The position numbers and the translations under genes are program-made. A stretch of 25,000 nucleotides of DNA, taken from the NCBI RefSeq assembly GCF_964340395.1, contig NC_135557.1, positions 14,994,867-15,019,866 of the forward strand. The letters are read 5' to 3'. Position 1 is the first letter of the stretch. Every line of letters begins with the position of its first letter. Below the pieces are notes generated by a model. It did not search any database. It had not been told where the DNA came from and saw only the letters and a list, made by a program, of their open reading frames with translations. Source of the stretch: Glandiceps talaboti (lineage: Eukaryota; Hemichordata; Enteropneusta; Spengelidae). Shown piece after piece: positions 1-9,581 of this stretch.

Positions 1-330
1 TGGGTATTTCACTTGAACCGAATGTTAGTTCCGTACTGTTTGGTTTTTGCCTTGTTAATTAATTGATTTGGTTAGGAACCTTGTTTCAAATTCTGCTATC
101 ACATAATCAAAGTCAATCACAATATGACGTATTTCAATACACGTAGGTTTTGTTTCCTATATTCCTGACAGCATAGTCGGGCTTCAATGTCTAACACGAT
201 GACTTTAAAAAACATTCTTCTGATTTTTGATGTGACCACGTAGATAGTTGAAATGTACTTTTCTCTAATGTATATTGATGTAACAAGTGTGCTCACATGT
301 AACGTATTTATTAAGGCGCACAAGCAGCGT
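1..330. other. AT-rich sequence with no recognised feature
   Basis: Only a short minus-strand open frame (117-323) without recognisable domains. I see no gene. Confidence 0.6.
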
Positions 331-389
331 GCTGTCTGTCTGTCTGTCTGTCTGTCTGTCTGCCTACGCTGCCTGCCTACTTGTCTGAC

Positions 390-456
<67 letters not shown>

Positions 457-474
457 TCAGTTCAGTTCAGTTCA
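331..474. repeat. TGTC/CTGT microsatellite with TTCAG cap
   Basis: Tetranucleotide CTGT copies at 331-360 and 388-454 are interrupted by CTGCCTACG-type variants and followed by TTCAG x3 at 455-470. Apparent open frames reading CLSVCLSV come from the repeat. Confidence 0.95.
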
Positions 475-628
475 TATAGGAACAAGGATCCATATATAAT
501 AAAGTCCCTCAGATCCTGTTAGTCGTCCTGTTAGTCTATATTGTTCTTCTAGTCGTTTGTGTCATTTGAAATGATTACATGGTTCGGCAGAGCATTCGAT
601 TCATTTATGACACGAACAGGGAATGGGT

Positions 629-629
629 A

Positions 630-708
<79 letters not shown>

Positions 709-776
709 ATGTATGTATGTATGTATGTATGTATGTCTGTCCGTCTGCCTGCCTGTCTGCCTGACTCACTGACGTA

Positions 777-828
<52 letters not shown>

Positions 829-910
829 TTTCCTGTCTGTCTGTATGTATGTATGTCGGTCTGTCTCTTTGTCTGGCTGACCCTCTGACTGACTCACCGG
901 CTGACTAACT

Positions 911-951
<41 letters not shown>

Positions 952-989
952 GACTAACTGACTGACTGACTGACTGACTGACTGACTAC
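629..989. repeat. Compound microsatellite: TGTC, TGTA, TGTC, CTAA, CTGA blocks
   Basis: Consecutive blocks: TGTC (629-704), TGTA (705-735), mixed CTGC/CTGT, CTGT (about 777-828), mixed, CTAA (911-950) and CTGA (951-987). Each block differs from the previous one by a single base per unit, as expected if point-mutated units spread by slippage. Confidence 0.95.
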
Positions 990-999
990 CATTGTAGTA

Positions 1000-1862
1000 A
1001 ATCACAGCCTCTGTTAGGGTACCGTCCAAGACACATGTATACTGCCAATATATTCCGATGCTTTAGCAGAAATGTGCGTTATGGCTTGCGAGAATGCGGA
1101 CTGCTGGTTGATCGGATAGAGGGATGGATAGATTGGGGTGGGAGGATGTGCGGTTGTTTGTTTGTTTGATTGTCTGTTTGTTTGTGTATATGTGTGTTTG
1201 TGTTTGCCAGTCTGTCTGCTTGTTTGGTTTTTTTTTTTTTTTTTTCTGTTAATTTGTTCGTTTGATTGACTTTTTGATTGATTAATCGATTATTGATTGA
1301 TTGATTGATTGATTGACTTATCACCTTTACATATTTTATAAGACTCTTTTTAATGTAGCAATTCACAAACCCAGAATATGCACAGGTAAATTCGCGTTTC
1401 AGGTAAAAGTATGTAAAATTCTTAATTATTAGCATGCATTTTACTAAAACAAAATTCCCGACTGTCTAACTTGTTGCAACTCTGTATGTACAGAAACCTA
1501 ACCCAATCATTATTTACACTCTAAATAAATGAACAAGGGAAAAAACTAATTAACTGGATGGAAATATATACTCTAGTTGTTCTACGTCTATATACCTGTT
1601 TCCACTGCGTTCGAATTATGAATCAAAACGTTCAAAATTGCCGTTACTTTCCCCTATTTTTCTTTAATATTACTGTCGCCTGTAAAATTATATTATTTTG
1701 CAATAGTTTTCTTCATTAAGCGGGAAAATACTCGTGACCTAAGAGTTGTCACTACTCGTCTAATGAATCGTGGTGAAAAAGCCCCCTATGGTCACTCGTA
1801 TTTTCCTTGGCTGAACGACGACATATATTGGGGAACAACATCAAATTAGTGCAATCATTTCA
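1000..1862. repeat. Low-complexity stretch, then 3' flank of ST6GAL
   Basis: GTTT-rich sequence (1153-1215), a poly(T) run (about 1228-1245) and degenerate GATT units (1262-1318). 1320-1862 is unremarkable AT-rich sequence that includes the probable 3'UTR of the sialyltransferase. Confidence 0.7.
1663..1668 (-). terminator. Possible poly(A) signal for ST6GAL
   Basis: ATTAAA on the minus strand, about 195 nt past the stop codon. It is a common variant hexamer in AT-rich DNA, so this is only a candidate. Confidence 0.25.
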
Positions 1863-2119
1863 TTAATTGTTCTCACATTTAAATTTAGAATATCCTTGCA
1901 ATGTTATCTTTTTCTTTTGACGCAATTCTTCTAGATTGTGAGCGGTCATAGATACAATGAAATTCTTTTCAGCACTAAGAGGATGAGGGTTAACCCAGAA
2001 AATTAGACCACCGTAAAAATAGCAGTTTTCATAATAGTGACAGTACTCCTCCTTTCCATTGGATGGGATATAACCATAAACATCTACTACCTCACAGATA
2101 TGCAATAACAGATGGATAC
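1863..2119 (-). CDS. ST6GAL: ST6GAL terminal coding exon (S, III and VS motifs)
   Basis: The acceptor TTTTTTCTCCACTAG ends at 2120 and completes Gly341, giving SGFL-G-IHLLLHICEVVDVYGY, the S-motif. Downstream are CHYYENC (motif III) and NPHPLSAEKN, whose His386 and Glu391 form the VS motif with the predicted catalytic His. The C-terminus is KFKCENN followed by the stop at 1863. The open frame continues upstream to 2333, but that part is intron. Confidence 0.93.
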
Positions 2120-5100
2120 CTAGTGGAGAAAAAAGGGTGACAAAGGCATTATTCTCGATCCAAGGAAATAAATTGTAGTGATTTCTTGCATAATCAGATT
2201 TAAACTGAATGCCTCCCGTAAGGGCAAATCCATAGATTTTTGGGCCTACACACATTGTTGGGATGCAATACATGATGTAACACTTAATTGGAAAAATAAT
2301 TTTTTGACACTGAATGAAATATGAAGCTTGCACATATTAACATATTGCCTAATTATTAAAAGAACATTGAGTATGCAAATTAACCATATAAATTATATAA
2401 AGTACAACATCAAGCTTTAAATGACACATGCACTTCTTTACCATTGATTATTAATACACATACAAAATTTTCTGAAATGTGAAGTTTCTATCCTTAAGAA
2501 ATAGCCCAATTACCGAAAATAATTAATTACGCAAATTAGTCATACAATTGAAAACTATATCGACAGGCTTTCGAGGATGTGCACTTTGTTATGGTTGATG
2601 TACGTGCCAATTTATGATGAATTTGAAACATGCATTCCAAAGATATAGCTATAATGATCATTAATTTTTCAAATTACTCATTAAAATTTAAAGCTATGTC
2701 AACAAACTTGTGCGCCTTGTTATGGTTGGTATATGTACCAAATTCTATGAAATTTGAAGCTTGCATTCTTAAGATAAAGCAGAATTACCGAACGTCATTA
2801 ATTTTGTAAATTGTTCATTAAAACTATAATCTACATCAACAAACTTTAATGTGCTTTGTTATGGTTAACTTATGTACTAGATTATATTGAAATTGAGGTA
2901 TGCATTTTAAGATATAGCCTAATTACCGAAATTGATTAACTATGCAAATTATTCATAACAACTTTAAGCTAAATCAACAAACGTTACGTTATAGGACATG
3001 GTTGACGTATGAACCACATTATATTGAATTTGAAGTATGCGTTCCAAAGATATAGCATAATTACTCAAAACAATCAAATATGCAAATAACTAAATAATGT
3101 TCATTGGATGGTTACCAAATCTCTCAGTTCTTACCATTATCATTTGGAAGATGCATAGCAAATTTCATTATAATTGAGCCAGTCGTTTGTAAGAAAATGA
3201 TGACACAGACACACATGCAGACGGACAGACAAACAGACAGACAGACAGGCAGACAGACAGACAGACAGACATCGCCATTTCAATACCTCCCCTTACGTGA
3301 GGTAATAACGTGATTAGCATTTTATGCATCCATTAGTCTACGCATACAATGATACAAGAGTATGCAAGACTCTAAAAAAAATATATCTTTCACTTCTACC
3401 CTGACATAAATGTAGTGCTGTTCTCAAGGTACACACCGTGTGGTCAGTGAATGGGAAATGATTCAATATCAATTACTGAATCTTCTGATAAATAATAACA
3501 ACATAAAAACATACATACATACATACATACATACATACATACATACATACATACATACATACATACATACATACATACATACATAATCTCACCTAAAAAG
3601 CCAGATGTTGCTGGAAAAGAGTAAACTTGTTCAACATTAAATTCCTGGATAACATCCCATAGTTTCCAAATGGATTCCAAACGTATCAAATACAATGGTG
3701 ACTCGGGATGCTTGTAGTGCCATCTGGCATAATTGCAAAAGAACTCTTGACTATCTCTGTACCACTAGGGTAAAGATGGCAAAGGGAAGAGATTTAAAAA
3801 CAAACTAAATAGCTTCATCTACATGGATGTTTAATTTGTTTTCACAGTGAGCTAAAGTGGACCGTTTTATATTCTTTTTGAGACGTATAGAATGCCGTGC
3901 TGCCCTTCTAAAGTATATTGTTATTCTGGACTGTTAGTAACACTTATTTCTACACTTTTTTAATATACTGTGGTATAATCACCCAAACGCATACTTTATG
4001 CAGATATACAGCAGTACTCAGAATAGATACACTGTACATTTTGTAGGTACAAGAAGGTCTGGTTGGAGTTTTCCTTAAGTATGTTCAAATGAGATGTATG
4101 GCTTTGCAAATAGCGTATAAGAAAATTTCTAATACCCCCAAATCCCCTAACATAAATAGTCACTTTTTACTTTACGGGTGGTATTGTTATCATCATCATT
4201 TAAAAAGTATTTGGTAGATTAAGATGAGAAAGTCGAAACCAATTTAATAATACCTTATTCATATTTGCATTGTACGGTCCCTCTCTCCACGTCAAAATCA
4301 TCTCAGTGCCTTTCAATTCTTCCAGCATTTTAAACATGTAAGATCTTAACACTTGGTTATTAGCTATACGTATGGTTGTCTTACTACCAACATCCTCCTC
4401 GAAACCTTTAATTGGTGCTACATTGAAACGAAGGACTGCGTCATGTGAATCTACCAAGGAAAAAATGAAAACATCTCTTATGACCGCGATTCATGCATAT
4501 ATTACATGTATAATGTATTACGACATCCCCTTTTCTTTCAAATGAGTTTTAAGCATCATGCCATCTTATCTCATCGATTAGTACATCGTTACAGACAGTC
4601 AGACCGACCGACCGACCGACCGACCGACAGACGCAAACAAGCACGCACATGTGTAGATATAGATAAATATGTATATAGATAGTATATGTATAGATACATA
4701 ACTTTGTGTGTATACATGTACATGTCCGAAGAGAGACCAAATAATACCTACCTATATCTCGCCCCATATTGGAATCGCGTAAAGCATCTGAATTCATCAC
4801 TACAGCACATGTATTGTATAGCGTTGATGAACCTTTTAAAAGAAATGACTCCTTTGGAATATATTTTCCAATTCCAAGTTCATGGAATGGAGATTCGTCA
4901 GGTTGTACAAATTGTATTGGTGAAGATTGTTTTAATCGACATACTACGTCACTCACAGATGCATTGACTTTTCCTCTAACACGTTTATCAAATTTTGGTG
5001 GGTATTCCTCGGCTGGATTGAACATTGAGTTGTATGTCACAAGAGCCGTGTCCATCCATGATCCCTCTTTGGGTAGGAAACTGACACGGTCGTGAACTGT

Positions 5101-5403
5101 TATGTTTTCAGCGGTGATGTGTGTTACTTCTGTGTGGTACTGAAGACGTTTGAGTTCCTGATAGTCGGCCATTGATAGCCTTATGACGTCATCCCTATCA
5201 CGTGACGGATACACAAGTACTGTAGAATCGTTCAATACTTCAACGTCGGCTCCACACTGACGTGCAAAAAATGGAATCGTAGGAAGATCTGTGAAATGTG
5301 CAATAAAGTAATAACCCAGAAGCAGGAAAAATAGGAGGCAGAATATTAGCCGGCAAACTAGTTTTCGTGATTTTCTATTTGTTGTCTTTGTCTTTGACGT
5401 CAT
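1863..5403 (-). CDS. ST6GAL: Beta-galactoside alpha-2,6-sialyltransferase (ST6Gal family), four coding exons
   Basis: Spliced coding exons are 5403-4752, 4450-4254, 3764-3593 and 2119-1863. They join in frame (phases 1, 0, 1) into 1278 nt, a 425-residue type II Golgi enzyme. By family knowledge it transfers sialic acid from CMP-Neu5Ac to galactose in alpha-2,6 linkage. Seen: a short basic cytoplasmic tail, one membrane anchor (about residues 16-36), a stem, then the catalytic domain. The L-motif starts at C199 (CAVVMNSDAL) and runs on through SHDAVLRFN after the first splice. The S-motif is around residues 334-358 (TSGFLG/IHLLLHIC), motif III is HYYEN (368-372), and the VS motif is H386-x4-E391. 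Cysteines 199/349, 155/422 and 367/373 fit the family's disulfide pattern. The length matches vertebrate ST6Gal. Odd: the Gly usual in the L-motif after NS/SA is Asp206. Family assignment is firm; ST6Gal1 versus ST6Gal2 orthology cannot be decided here. Confidence 0.95.
2310..3280. repeat. Decayed tandem array of 130-140 bp units ending in a GACA tract (ST6GAL intron 3)
   Basis: Recurring landmarks: TTATGGTTG-type words near 2588, 2717, 2858 and 2996; GCATTCCAAAGATATAGC-type words near 2632, 2762, 2900 and 3037; ATTACCGAA near 2512, 2785 and 2920. Spacings are about 130, 141 and 138 bp, so five to six diverged units. The array ends with AAATTTCATTATAATTGAGCC, AGTCGTTTGTAAGAAAATGA and an (ACAG)n tract (3221-3271). 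The same end structure recurs near 11.7 kb, pointing to a dispersed mobile repeat. Confidence 0.75.
3510..3585. repeat. (CATA)19 microsatellite at the ST6GAL intron 3 donor
   Basis: About 19 uninterrupted ATAC units. In the sense direction of the gene they read (ATGT)n and start eight nucleotides after the exon 3/intron 3 boundary. Confidence 0.97.
3593..3764 (-). CDS. ST6GAL: ST6GAL coding exon 3
   Basis: The acceptor TTTACCCTAG ends at 3765. The exon opens with WYRDSQEFFCNY, continues HPESPLYLIRL and SIWKLWDVIQE, and ends in TSGFL plus the first base of Gly341. The donor is G/GTGAGATT at 3592, phase 1. The part 5' of 3695 lacks an ATG and is recognisable only from the splice site and family similarity. 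An ATGT microsatellite starts eight nucleotides into the intron. Confidence 0.92.
4254..4450 (-). CDS. ST6GAL: ST6GAL coding exon 2 (L-motif core)
   Basis: The acceptor CCTTGGTAG ends at 4451. The split codon G/AT restores Asp218, giving GRDI-D-SHDAVLRFN across the junction, the classic sialyltransferase L-motif. The exon carries the donor-substrate binding half (GFEEDVGSKTT) and ends with AAG before GTATTATT at 4253, phase 0. This Lys/Trp boundary corresponds to a conserved ST6Gal position. Confidence 0.93.
4602..4628. repeat. (GACC)n microsatellite in ST6GAL intron 1
   Basis: About 6.5 GACC units inside the 301 bp intron (4751-4451), followed by AGAT/ATGT-rich sequence. Confidence 0.9.
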
Positions 5404-5456
5404 ACTAGCAGTCTCTAAATTAAACAATGAGTGAAGCTAGCTGTATGGCTGTGAAT
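4752..5456 (-). CDS. ST6GAL: ST6GAL first coding exon with short 5'UTR (CDS 5403-4752)
   Basis: The first in-frame ATG is at 5403-5401 (MTSKTK); the longer open frame above it starts with TTG and is untranslated. Transcribed-strand sequence just upstream reads TTTTTTCCCCACAG, a near-perfect acceptor ending at 5457, so the 5'UTR (5456-5404) is probably joined to an upstream non-coding exon. The exon encodes residues 1-217: tail, membrane anchor, stem and the beginning of the L-motif. The donor at 4751 reads G/GTAGGTAT, phase 1. Without splicing, the frame runs into intronic microsatellite-like sequence and ends at 4549. Confidence 0.92.
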
Positions 5457-5689
5457 CTGTGGGGAAAAAAGTCGAATATATTCGTGAGTCATAGTATCGA
5501 ATTGAACTTTGTTCAGAATACAAAGTTTACTCAATTGACCCAATATTCAGCGCTCTTATATGGCCTAAAACGGGGACATCAAAAGTCTCCCAGCATATCC
5601 AATATGAATCACCAGGACATTCTGTTGACCTTGACAGGGTTAAAACTCTGGACAATGAACCTAGAAACTTTGACTGGGGAGTAAAGGAG

Positions 5690-7075
5690 GTCATCTACAT
5701 CCGTGCATTTAAACCATCATAAGTTGCAGCTGAAGTTCAATGCTACGATGTGCAAAGTCCTACATCTTGGTCATAACAATATGCTGTATTCCAATACCAC
5801 TACAAACCAGTGAACTTGGGGTTGCTGCCTGCGAGATCACCCCAAACAAAAGTCTGGGGAAACGACGTCTCACGGTATATTTCTTACAAGCATGACACAT
5901 GGGCTTACGAGGCTTGTTTGTTGTAATTTATATAATTATATATCTGTCCCTTGAGAAGTGATAATCTGTAGCGATGGTACCCAAATCATTCAGCTTGCAA
6001 GGTTGGACGACGGAGTACTACCCATGATGCACTGCTCCAGCGGCTAATTCCTGTGGGAGATAGTTGGAAAATGTTTCCGCAGATTCTCGTTTGATGTGGT
6101 CTCGTAGGCGGAGCCCCCCCCCCCCAGCAGCGAGAGGCTGGGTAACCGAGACTATCATCAGCAACTTTAAATACTTTCAAACACACAACCTTGACACATA
6201 TTAGAATGACTGCAAATATATGTGACTGACCCCAGTGTTTTTTTGTTTTTTTTTAATCACAAATCAGCAATTACAGTATCTGGTTTACCAACTCCCAGTT
6301 CAAAGTTGTATTATTATCAGTCTGGACTTTAATTTGTGGTGAACACTCGGACCATGTACTGATGCACACAGACACATTGTTACTACATGTATGTTTTGGT
6401 GATAGGTTGGTCTTTTTTTTGAACAATTGGACATTGATCAGCTCATAGCTATAGGCTGTTGACCTTTTTATCTGTAAGTTGATATGATATCATTGACCAG
6501 AGAGACGGAGGGTGATACAAACGTCAAGGCACTTATGAACACTTCCAAGGTTGGGTGAGCTGAATAGTGGGTCAATCTGAACTGTGCGGTCGAAAATTTC
6601 TGGTAAAAGTTTCAAGCTTGTGTTTTGAACAGAAGTTCGATACCATGATTTACGTTTGCTTGAATATAGTGAGCCAAGGAAAGACATCACACAAAGACAA
6701 AATCAGGTAAAAACCAACAACAGTCATTTGGTATATGTTCACACATTGTTTATATCTGTTCGTTTATATCTATGGACGTTAAACAGCACACATTCACGAA
6801 TTTGCTATATCTTCTTGACTAGTCACAAATGATATGTTCATATTTCGTATTAGATAATTATGTTAATAAATATATTTGAAGATAATTAATTATACGCTTC
6901 AGGCACATCAGTCCGTATTTGTATTGTCAAACTCTTGATCTGGTTTAGCTTCTATAAACAATGCAACTTTTATATAGAAATGTTTTAAAAATAATTGATT
7001 TGAAATGATTAAATAAAGATTCGAATTTTATATCTCTATCACGTCCATTGTCCCCCGACGATATTTATGTTTACA
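5690..7075. other. 5' region of ST6GAL without recognised coding content
   Basis: Includes a (C)12 run at 6114-6125 flanked by imperfectly pairing GTCTCG and CGAGAC arms (6099-6154), and a ZNF143/THAP11-like CCCATGATGCA at 6021-6031. Short open frames show no recognised domain. The promoter of the sialyltransferase may lie here or beyond 7260, but I cannot place it. Confidence 0.5.
6490..6636 (-). other. Weak candidate exon, unknown product
   Basis: This open frame encodes about 48 residues (KRKSWYRTSVQNTSLKLL onward, ending RLSGQ). If spliced after the donor at 7080 the phases match (AG/C). The acceptor context (pyrimidine-rich run, then ACTATATTCAAG) is mediocre. There is no recognised domain. 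A matching phase happens by chance one time in three, so support is slight. Confidence 0.15.
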
Positions 7076-7080
7076 CTTAC

Positions 7081-7260
7081 CTTCTCCGGTGCGAGCTGAG
7101 GTTGATCTTTCGTCCCAACCTTTTTAGAATAGTGAGTGTGAATAGTGACCGTACTTTAGATCTAGACAGTAAATATTCATAACCCCAGGTATGTGGCTTG
7201 ATATACACAGTGTGTTTGCCGTTGTTGATTTGGAAAGACATCCCCAGCCGCACTGACACT
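7081..7260 (-). other. Candidate upstream (5'UTR or unknown) exon with consensus donor
   Basis: The minus strand has a textbook donor, GAGAAG/GTAAGTGT, at 7080. The open frame leading to it has no ATG at its start (GTG at 7259; first ATG at 7241). Two readings are possible. It may be the non-coding first exon of the sialyltransferase, spliced to the acceptor at 5457. Or it may belong to a separate transcript that splices to an acceptor-like TTCAAG near 6636 and continues in frame to a stop at 6490. I do not recognise the encoded residues. Confidence 0.35.
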
Positions 7261-8360
7261 AATTTGTTCTGATTCGAATACTACATGTTAATTCATATTA
7301 ATTCACAAGCTCGTCAATAGTACCAACAAGTTTTGATCACATTTGTTTTACAATTCAAGCCCGTATATAGTTCCAGCACGTTTTGATTATATTTTACATT
7401 CGCATATTGTGATGTACAACCACCTCATTTATCCCACAACACATTGGTCAGAGTTTGTAGTCGTGAATAACAACTGCCATTGCACCATTAATATAAACCT
7501 CTATAAGGCACTTATTAAGAGAAATGTTAGTGTTATGAGTCAAAAGTAGTAAACGTCTTGCTTCAAGTAAAACAAACATTACTGTACCTAGTCAAACGAG
7601 AAGACACGTGATGTCAAATTGATTAATGAGAGAGCAACAAGTCGGATCATGTTTTTATCTGTTATTAATATAGGTCGCAGGTGTCACGACAAGTGATAAA
7701 TTACGACTTAAATGGTTTCAGCTGCTGTTTAATTAAGAATATTCTAGACTACCCTTTCAACTGTTTGTTTCTGAATCTAATTAACTCTTTTTATAAACAT
7801 TTCTAAATAAGGTAACGAAATGAGAGGTTGTTGTGAAGGGATTGTTTGTTAACCATATTTGTATTACTGGATGAACATCAATATAAATAAAATATCAATA
7901 TAAATAAAATATTGATGACGTATACGGTGCGAGCCAGTGGATTTTTATCAGCAAAACGTTTCAGATTGGAATGGGGCTTAGATAAGAGACACTGATTTGG
8001 ACACGCTTCGTGAATAAGACTTCATGGAGACAAATGTAACCTTCTGAACATTGGTTTTCGGCTACAAGTAAATTAGGGAGTTCGATTGAATCACTCATTT
8101 TGCTGGAAAATCGTATATGTCATTCAACCAGAAAGTAATTCCTGAGTCTTTTGTGACTTCTTTTTCCGCAGATAGAGCCCTACAAGATATCGGTACAGTG
8201 TGGTGTACATGTGACATGAAGGCTTAACAAAGGACGTTTACTCTTGAATTCTGGACAATACAAACGATACCAAGTTCAAGCTGGTAAAACTAGAATTCTC
8301 CTTATTACAAATTAAAAAACTTGCTTACATAGGTTGGTGATAATAGTGATAAAAGTGCAA
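7261..8360. other. No recognised feature
   Basis: AT-rich unique sequence. A small tandem duplication, AATATAAATAAAAT-like, occurs at 7880-7911. I see no gene. Confidence 0.6.
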
Positions 8361-8365
8361 ATACT

Positions 8366-8667
8366 ACATACATACATACATACATACATACATACATACA
8401 TACATACATACATACATGCATGCATACATACATACATACATGCATACATGCATGCATGCATGCATGCATGCATGCATACATACATACATACATACATACA
8501 TACATACATACATACATACATACACACACATACATATACATACATACATACATACATACATACATAGTACATACATGTATACATACATACATACATGCAT
8601 GCATACATACATACATACATACATACATACATACATACATACATACATACATACATACATACATACA
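8366..8667. repeat. Long (CATA)/(CATG) compound microsatellite
   Basis: About 300 bp of CATA units interspersed with runs of CATG (8447-8477 and near 8415 and 8595) and a short CACA stretch (8521-8530). The (CATG)n portions are self-complementary. All open frames here on both strands are repeat translations. Confidence 0.97.
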
Positions 8668-8781
8668 ATCAAACAAAAGAAAGTTCATTTTTTTGTTTAT
8701 ATTGATTACTATATTTTATTTACGTACCTTGTGTATCTTGTTTTCTAAAGCCAACAAAGTTAGTTTTGGAAAACGAATTGG

Positions 8782-8835
8782 AGTGAGGGAGTGAGTGAGT
8801 GAGTGAGTGAGTGGGTGGGTGGGTGGGTGAGTGAA
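8782..8835. repeat. (GAGT)n/(GGGT)n microsatellite
   Basis: GAGT units change into GGGT units (8810-8829) and back to GAGT. Confidence 0.95.
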
Positions 8836-9498
8836 AGACACGCAACACTACAACATTACATCGAATTTGACAGACTTGTTATTCATAGATATACACCGTA
8901 TAAATGATCATGGAAAATCAATGACAATATTTCTGATGTCGTTTGTTGCTTCTTGGCACTGTGTAATATGCCTGTTAGTTATTGTGCACAGGTTGGGCGA
9001 AGTTGATGTTCTTTAGAATGTTTACAGTTTATGATGAGTTCTGGTTTGCAAGCAAGTTCATTTGTTGGAGTCAAGTTGATAGATGGTGATTTCCTTTGGC
9101 AGCACGGCAAGTTGGGGGTAGTAAGTTCAATTCGTAGATTGTTCTGGGATACAGTGATACAGTAGATCATCCGACTGTGTGTACTGGTTTAAGTCAAATG
9201 GTGCGGGGTATGAAATCACGAGACCATTTCCGGTCAACCAATAGCCACACCGAAATATATATTCAATTTGTTTTGTCTTTTATGAAGGCAATTATAAATA
9301 GTATTGTATTCCTTCTCATCCAGTGTTTTAGTAGATAACATAAGAACAGTAAAGTGTACACTTTTTAGTAGAGATCCAATGCTGCCGGAACGAATAACAC
9401 CGGCACGTAAACTGTTCAATCTGAAGCGGAAGCTGGTGCAGGGAGCCATTTTTCGGTAACGCCGGTAGCAGTTTGGTATTCTTACCGTCCCAAACAAA
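8836..9498. other. No recognised feature
   Basis: Open frames at 8979-9170 and 9234-9578 (minus) have no recognised motif, and the latter runs into the adjacent microsatellite. Confidence 0.55.
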
Positions 9499-9545
<47 letters not shown>

Positions 9546-9581
9546 TACATACATACATACATACATACATACATACATACT
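9499..9581. repeat. (GACA)11-(TACA)9 compound microsatellite
   Basis: A clean switch from GACA to TACA units near 9544. Confidence 0.97.

Noticed and set aside
253-888. Long plus-strand frames rich in CLSV and YVCM
   Set aside because: They are translations of TGTC/TGTA microsatellites, not proteins.
5427-5684. 85-codon plus-strand frame beside the ST6GAL start
   Set aside because: It has no recognised domain and covers the antisense of the 5'UTR acceptor and upstream intron.
6490-7259. Integrin-alpha-like fragment
   Set aside because: A few words looked suggestive, but no FG-GAP or conserved Cys pattern could be confirmed.
8305-8794. Several overlapping frames of MYVC/HTYI repeats on both strands
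   Set aside because: They arise from the CATA/CATG array.
9234-9578. 114-codon minus-strand frame
   Set aside because: It starts inside a microsatellite; the rest shows no recognised motif and no splice support.
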